Origin: a virus
Strand: one strand, 5' to 3'
Virus record (IMG/VR): IMGVR_UViG_3300011271_000013
Span: 1-40,358 of that record
DNA length: 40,358 nt
In this document: in pieces, positions 37,674 to 40,358 of the stretch
How the letters are laid out: every line of letters begins with the position of its first letter
Numbering within the stretch: the stretch's first letter is position 1
The notes under the pieces: generated by a model
Told to the model about the DNA's origin: nothing
The model's database searches: none
What the model saw: only the letters and a program-made list of their open reading frames with translations
Made by a program: the position numbers and the translations under genes

Positions 37674-38086
37674 CAACCATTGTCTCAAAGCTAGAAGACC
37701 CCCTTTCGGAAATAATCCTGGCTGAATTCGGCAAGATTCTCTCCGATCGTGAAATGGAAATACTTGATCAATCACAGCGGTTAGGTGAGGTCTGGATTGG
37801 CTATGTCGATGGACACTTCGTTTGTTGTTGGGGCCTTATCCCACCTTCATTCCTTTCCAATCAAGCCTACATTTGGATGTGGGCATCAGGCAAAGTCCCG
37901 CATCAATTCCTCTTTGTTCGCCACTCTCAATTGCAAGTAAAAAAGTTCCTTGAACGCTACACTTCGATTACAGGTCAATGCAGGCTTGAAAATGGTGCAG
38001 CCCAACGTTGGCTTCATTGGCTTGGCGCGGAGTTCGAGCCTCCTGTTAATGGCTTGCGGCCTTTTGTTATTAATAGGAGCGCTTGA
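37670..38086 (+). CDS. T7 gp13-like / GNAT-fold (DUF2833-type) protein, 138 aa
   Basis: The segment IWMWASGKVPHQFLFVRHSQL, followed by VKKFLERYTSITGQCRLENGA and RWLHWLGAEFE, matches the podovirus family related to T7 gp13, which has a GNAT-acetyltransferase-like fold and is involved in virion assembly. It lies where gp13 lies, between the nozzle and internal core proteins. Acetyltransferase activity has not been shown for the family as far as I know. Overlaps both neighbours. Confidence 0.75.
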   Translation: MTTIVSKLEDPLSEIILAEFGKILSDREMEILDQSQRLGEVWIGYVDGHFVCCWGLIPPSFLSNQAYIWMWASGKVPHQFLFVRHSQLQVKKFLERYTSITGQCRLENGAAQRWLHWLGAEFEPPVNGLRPFVINRSA

Positions 38087-38628
38087 TGGTAGATCCAATC
38101 TCTGCCATAGCTATTGGCAGTATGGCTGCTACTGCTGGCGGGGCAGCCATCTCTGGCATTGGTGCTGAGAAGTCAGGCCAAGCCAACGCCGCAGCCTACC
38201 GCTATAAAGCTGGCGTGGCCCTCTTGAACAAACAGATCAACGAACAAAACGCCTCCTGGGCCACTCAAGCTGGAGGCGTCAAGGCCGAGGTTGAAGGGCT
38301 TAAGTCACGTGAAGCCATAGCTTCCACCAAGGTCGTCCAATCCGCGTCAGGCTTTGACGTCAACTCCGGCTCGAACGAAAGGGTCCGTGAGAGCCAAAGC
38401 GACGTAGCGCAGTATGACCAAAACGTCATCCGTTGGGATGCAGCTAAGACTGCCTACGGCTACGAAACGAAAGCCACTACGGACGTGGCCGAAGCCAATC
38501 TAGATAAAATGGCCGCGGATCAAAGCGAAGAAGCTGGCTTCCTCGGCATGATGGGTTCCTTTATCTCTGGAGCCGGGAACGTTGCGGGAAAGTGGATGCA
38601 AGGTAAGAGCGTAGGAGCATTTGGATAA
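38086..38628 (+). CDS. Internal virion protein, T7 gp14-like, 180 aa
   Basis: The N terminus (MVDPISAIAIGSMAATAGGAAISGIGAE) is a Gly/Ala-rich membrane-type segment, followed by a long helical part (SGQANAAAYRYKAGVALLNKQINEQNA; KSREAIASTKVVQSASGFDVNSGS). This is the layout of gp14-type ejection proteins that form a pore in the outer membrane. The conserved ASGFDVNSGS segment is common in this family. TGATG overlap with the gp13-like gene; a TTG one codon upstream is possible. Confidence 0.8.
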   Translation: MVDPISAIAIGSMAATAGGAAISGIGAEKSGQANAAAYRYKAGVALLNKQINEQNASWATQAGGVKAEVEGLKSREAIASTKVVQSASGFDVNSGSNERVRESQSDVAQYDQNVIRWDAAKTAYGYETKATTDVAEANLDKMAADQSEEAGFLGMMGSFISGAGNVAGKWMQGKSVGAFG

Positions 38629-40358
38629 TGCCTCAAGTACCTGGTTTAGTCCCTGATCAAACCCCTTCGCTGGGTGGAACCCCTGATGTCAATCTGGCTG
38701 TGCCTACCGATGCTTTTGGTGGTGCAGTAGGCCACGCCCTCTCCGGCCTCGGCCATGACATAGAAGGCGCCAGCGATAAGATCTGGGCGCAAGCGATGAA
38801 CATGCAGAACCTCCAGAATGAAACGGAGGCGAAATCTGCTGACGCGGATTATATGATGAAGGCGGGGATGCTTCATGCTAAATTCAACGCCAAAGAAGGT
38901 AACCAAGCTTCGCCTGAAGCCCTACAGGCGCACATCCAAGAACTTCAAGACCTTCGGGTAAAGACCCGTGGCGGTCTCAGCAACCCAATGGCCCAGAAGA
39001 TGTTTGATGGATCTTCCTTATCGTTCATGGGCCGTACAATCTTCAACGCTGCGGGCCACGCGGCCCAGCAATCAAAGGTTGCCTCGAACAACGCTTCCAC
39101 GGCTCGGGTCCAAGCTACGCAAGAAGCCATAGAAGCTTCCCCCACTGACGATGTGACCTATCAACGTGGCAAGCAGGCCATCAAGAGTGAGATTCAACGC
39201 CAAGGCGAAAACTCCGGTTGGCTACCAGAACAAACCGAAGAGACTTCAAAGCAAAAGGTCTCTCAGACCATTGCTAAGCGTGCTGTTGCTCTCTCCAAGA
39301 AAGATGTCTTTGGCGCTCAGCAGATGGCTGAACAAGCTGCGAAGTCCAAGGATCTGCTTCCTGAAGATGCTCAGAAGGTTGACAACACAATTCAAACCCA
39401 ACTCCGTCTTCAAGGCTCCCGAGTCGTCTCCGACACTGTTATGGGGGATAGGCGTAGTGGTGAAGAGACTAACGTTCCGGTACAGGACTATATCGACCGT
39501 GGAATGAAGATGGCTGAGTCCGATCCGCGGCTCAAGTCTGCCATAGTAGCAGACCCCCTTCTAAAAGACTTCATCCGTGAACAGATCACTATCGACTACA
39601 ATCGTGTCAACGCAATTGAAACTGACTCTGATAACATGAACGTTCGGACCATCGGCCAAGCTATGATGAAGGCCAACCAAGAAGGCCTACGCCCTACCAC
39701 TGTGGAACAACTCCTCTTGGTAGACCCACAGGTTGGCCCGGCATGGGATGCAATATCCCGCAACCCCAAGCTCCAGATGAGCTTTCTCAAAACCCTTGAG
39801 CATAACGCCACGGCACCACATATCGCTCCGTCCTCGGAAAACCTAGCTCTGCATCATGCCGCTATCGATCGGGCCAATACCGGTTCTCAAGAACAGCAAG
39901 CTGAGTTCATGTCACATGATTGGGCCAACGAAACCAAGATGACCTACGCTCAGCGAAGCCAGCTTTTGAACCTGCAAAGCCAGAAGCTAAAGGCAGGCGA
40001 AGCCAATATCGCCGCGGATCCCCGTGTCAGTAGGGCCCTTGGTATCCTCAACCAAGAGATGTTTAATGCTGGTATTACAAAGACTGGTAGCCCCGACAAC
40101 TACCATGCCCTTCGCGGGGCTCTTCAATCTGAATTGATTCAGTATCAAAGTGATAACAAGAAAATGCCCAAGCCCGAGGAAATCCTCGAGATGGGCAAGA
40201 ATCTCATGAGATCCCAGACCATCAAGGGTGGTGGATGGTTCGGGTTTGACGCCAACACTCCGGTGTATCAAATCCCAATTACCGATGAAGACAAAGCCCC
40301 AATCGTCAAAGACTACACCGCGAAGTTTGGCAAGCCTCCAGGTGATGCCATGATTGAA
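38628..40358 (+). CDS. Large internal virion (ejection) protein, partial, runs off right edge
   Basis: 577 codons are visible, starting MPQVPGLVPDQTPSLGGTPD at an ATG overlapping the TAA of the gp14-like gene. The protein is helical throughout with many Gln, Ala and Lys (KIWAQAMNMQNLQNETEAKSADADYMMKAG; MAQKMFDGSSLSFMGRTIFN), as in T7 gp15-like core proteins ejected into the host with the DNA. A lytic transglycosylase domain, if present, would lie beyond the window. Position after gp14-like gene supports the call. Confidence 0.75.
   Translation, partial: MPQVPGLVPDQTPSLGGTPDVNLAVPTDAFGGAVGHALSGLGHDIEGASDKIWAQAMNMQNLQNETEAKSADADYMMKAGMLHAKFNAKEGNQASPEALQAHIQELQDLRVKTRGGLSNPMAQKMFDGSSLSFMGRTIFNAAGHAAQQSKVASNNASTARVQATQEAIEASPTDDVTYQRGKQAIKSEIQRQGENSGWLPEQTEETSKQKVSQTIAKRAVALSKKDVFGAQQMAEQAAKSKDLLPEDAQKVDNTIQTQLRLQGSRVVSDTVMGDRRSGEETNVPVQDYIDRGMKMAESDPRLKSAIVADPLLKDFIREQITIDYNRVNAIETDSDNMNVRTIGQAMMKANQEGLRPTTVEQLLLVDPQVGPAWDAISRNPKLQMSFLKTLEHNATAPHIAPSSENLALHHAAIDRANTGSQEQQAEFMSHDWANETKMTYAQRSQLLNLQSQKLKAGEANIAADPRVSRALGILNQEMFNAGITKTGSPDNYHALRGALQSELIQYQSDNKKMPKPEEILEMGKNLMRSQTIKGGGWFGFDANTPVYQIPITDEDKAPIVKDYTAKFGKPPGDAMIE

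Noticed and set aside
1-40358. tRNA, rRNA, CRISPR array, integrase or attachment site
   Set aside because: No cloverleaf, rRNA-like segment, regular repeat-spacer pattern or recombinase motif was seen by eye; a tRNA scan was not possible.

Overview
The window is a contiguous 40 kb stretch of a tailed bacteriophage genome with T7-like/BPP-1-like podovirus virion genes. Both edges cut genes: a DNA polymerase on the left and an internal virion protein on the right. No integrase, repressor, tRNA, rRNA, CRISPR array, RNA polymerase or clear lysis gene is visible. Consensus sigma70-type promoters, Sec signal peptides and the gene families point to a Gram-negative host. An alphaproteobacterium is my guess, from the secreted Cys-rich family at 11044-11322 and the capsid/cement gene types, but nothing proves it.

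Layout. About 1-14,470 is read leftward: a dense early/replication block of small genes, many joined by ATGA, GTGA or TGATG stop/start overlaps. In transcription order it holds early hypothetical genes, then (from a perfect-spaced promoter near 11,370-11,397) a secreted Cys-rich protein, zinc-binding small proteins, a UvrD-like SF1 helicase, a Cas4/RecB-type PD-(D/E)XK nuclease with four iron-sulfur-type cysteines, a Sak4-like RecA-fold ATPase, a possible ssDNA-binding protein, a DUF3310 protein, and a family A DNA polymerase. The polymerase is fused at its N terminus to a uracil-DNA-glycosylase domain and is broken inside its proofreading domain by a 51-residue gene. About 14,470-14,840 is the strand-switch region, with a leftward promoter carrying a palindromic operator-like spacer, a 198-bp interrupted palindrome with a polypurine core, and a likely rightward promoter.

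About 14,840-40,358 is read rightward: a small early-type gene with its own hairpin, a GIY-YIG protein, small and large terminase, several small genes, portal, a Bbp19-like gene, scaffold, major capsid, a Bbp16-like cement protein, a long block of unusual virion or exported proteins (three with signal peptides, one beta-helix protein, one 11-repeat W/YDD protein, one Gly-rich fibre), then tail tube A, a large tail nozzle (tail tube B), a gp13/GNAT-like protein and two internal virion proteins.

The leftward genes supply replication, recombination and uracil surveillance; the rightward genes package DNA and build the particle. The most unusual points are the polymerase split between exonuclease motifs II and III, the strand-switch palindrome, the W/YDD repeat protein, and the clustering of Sec-exported proteins among virion genes.
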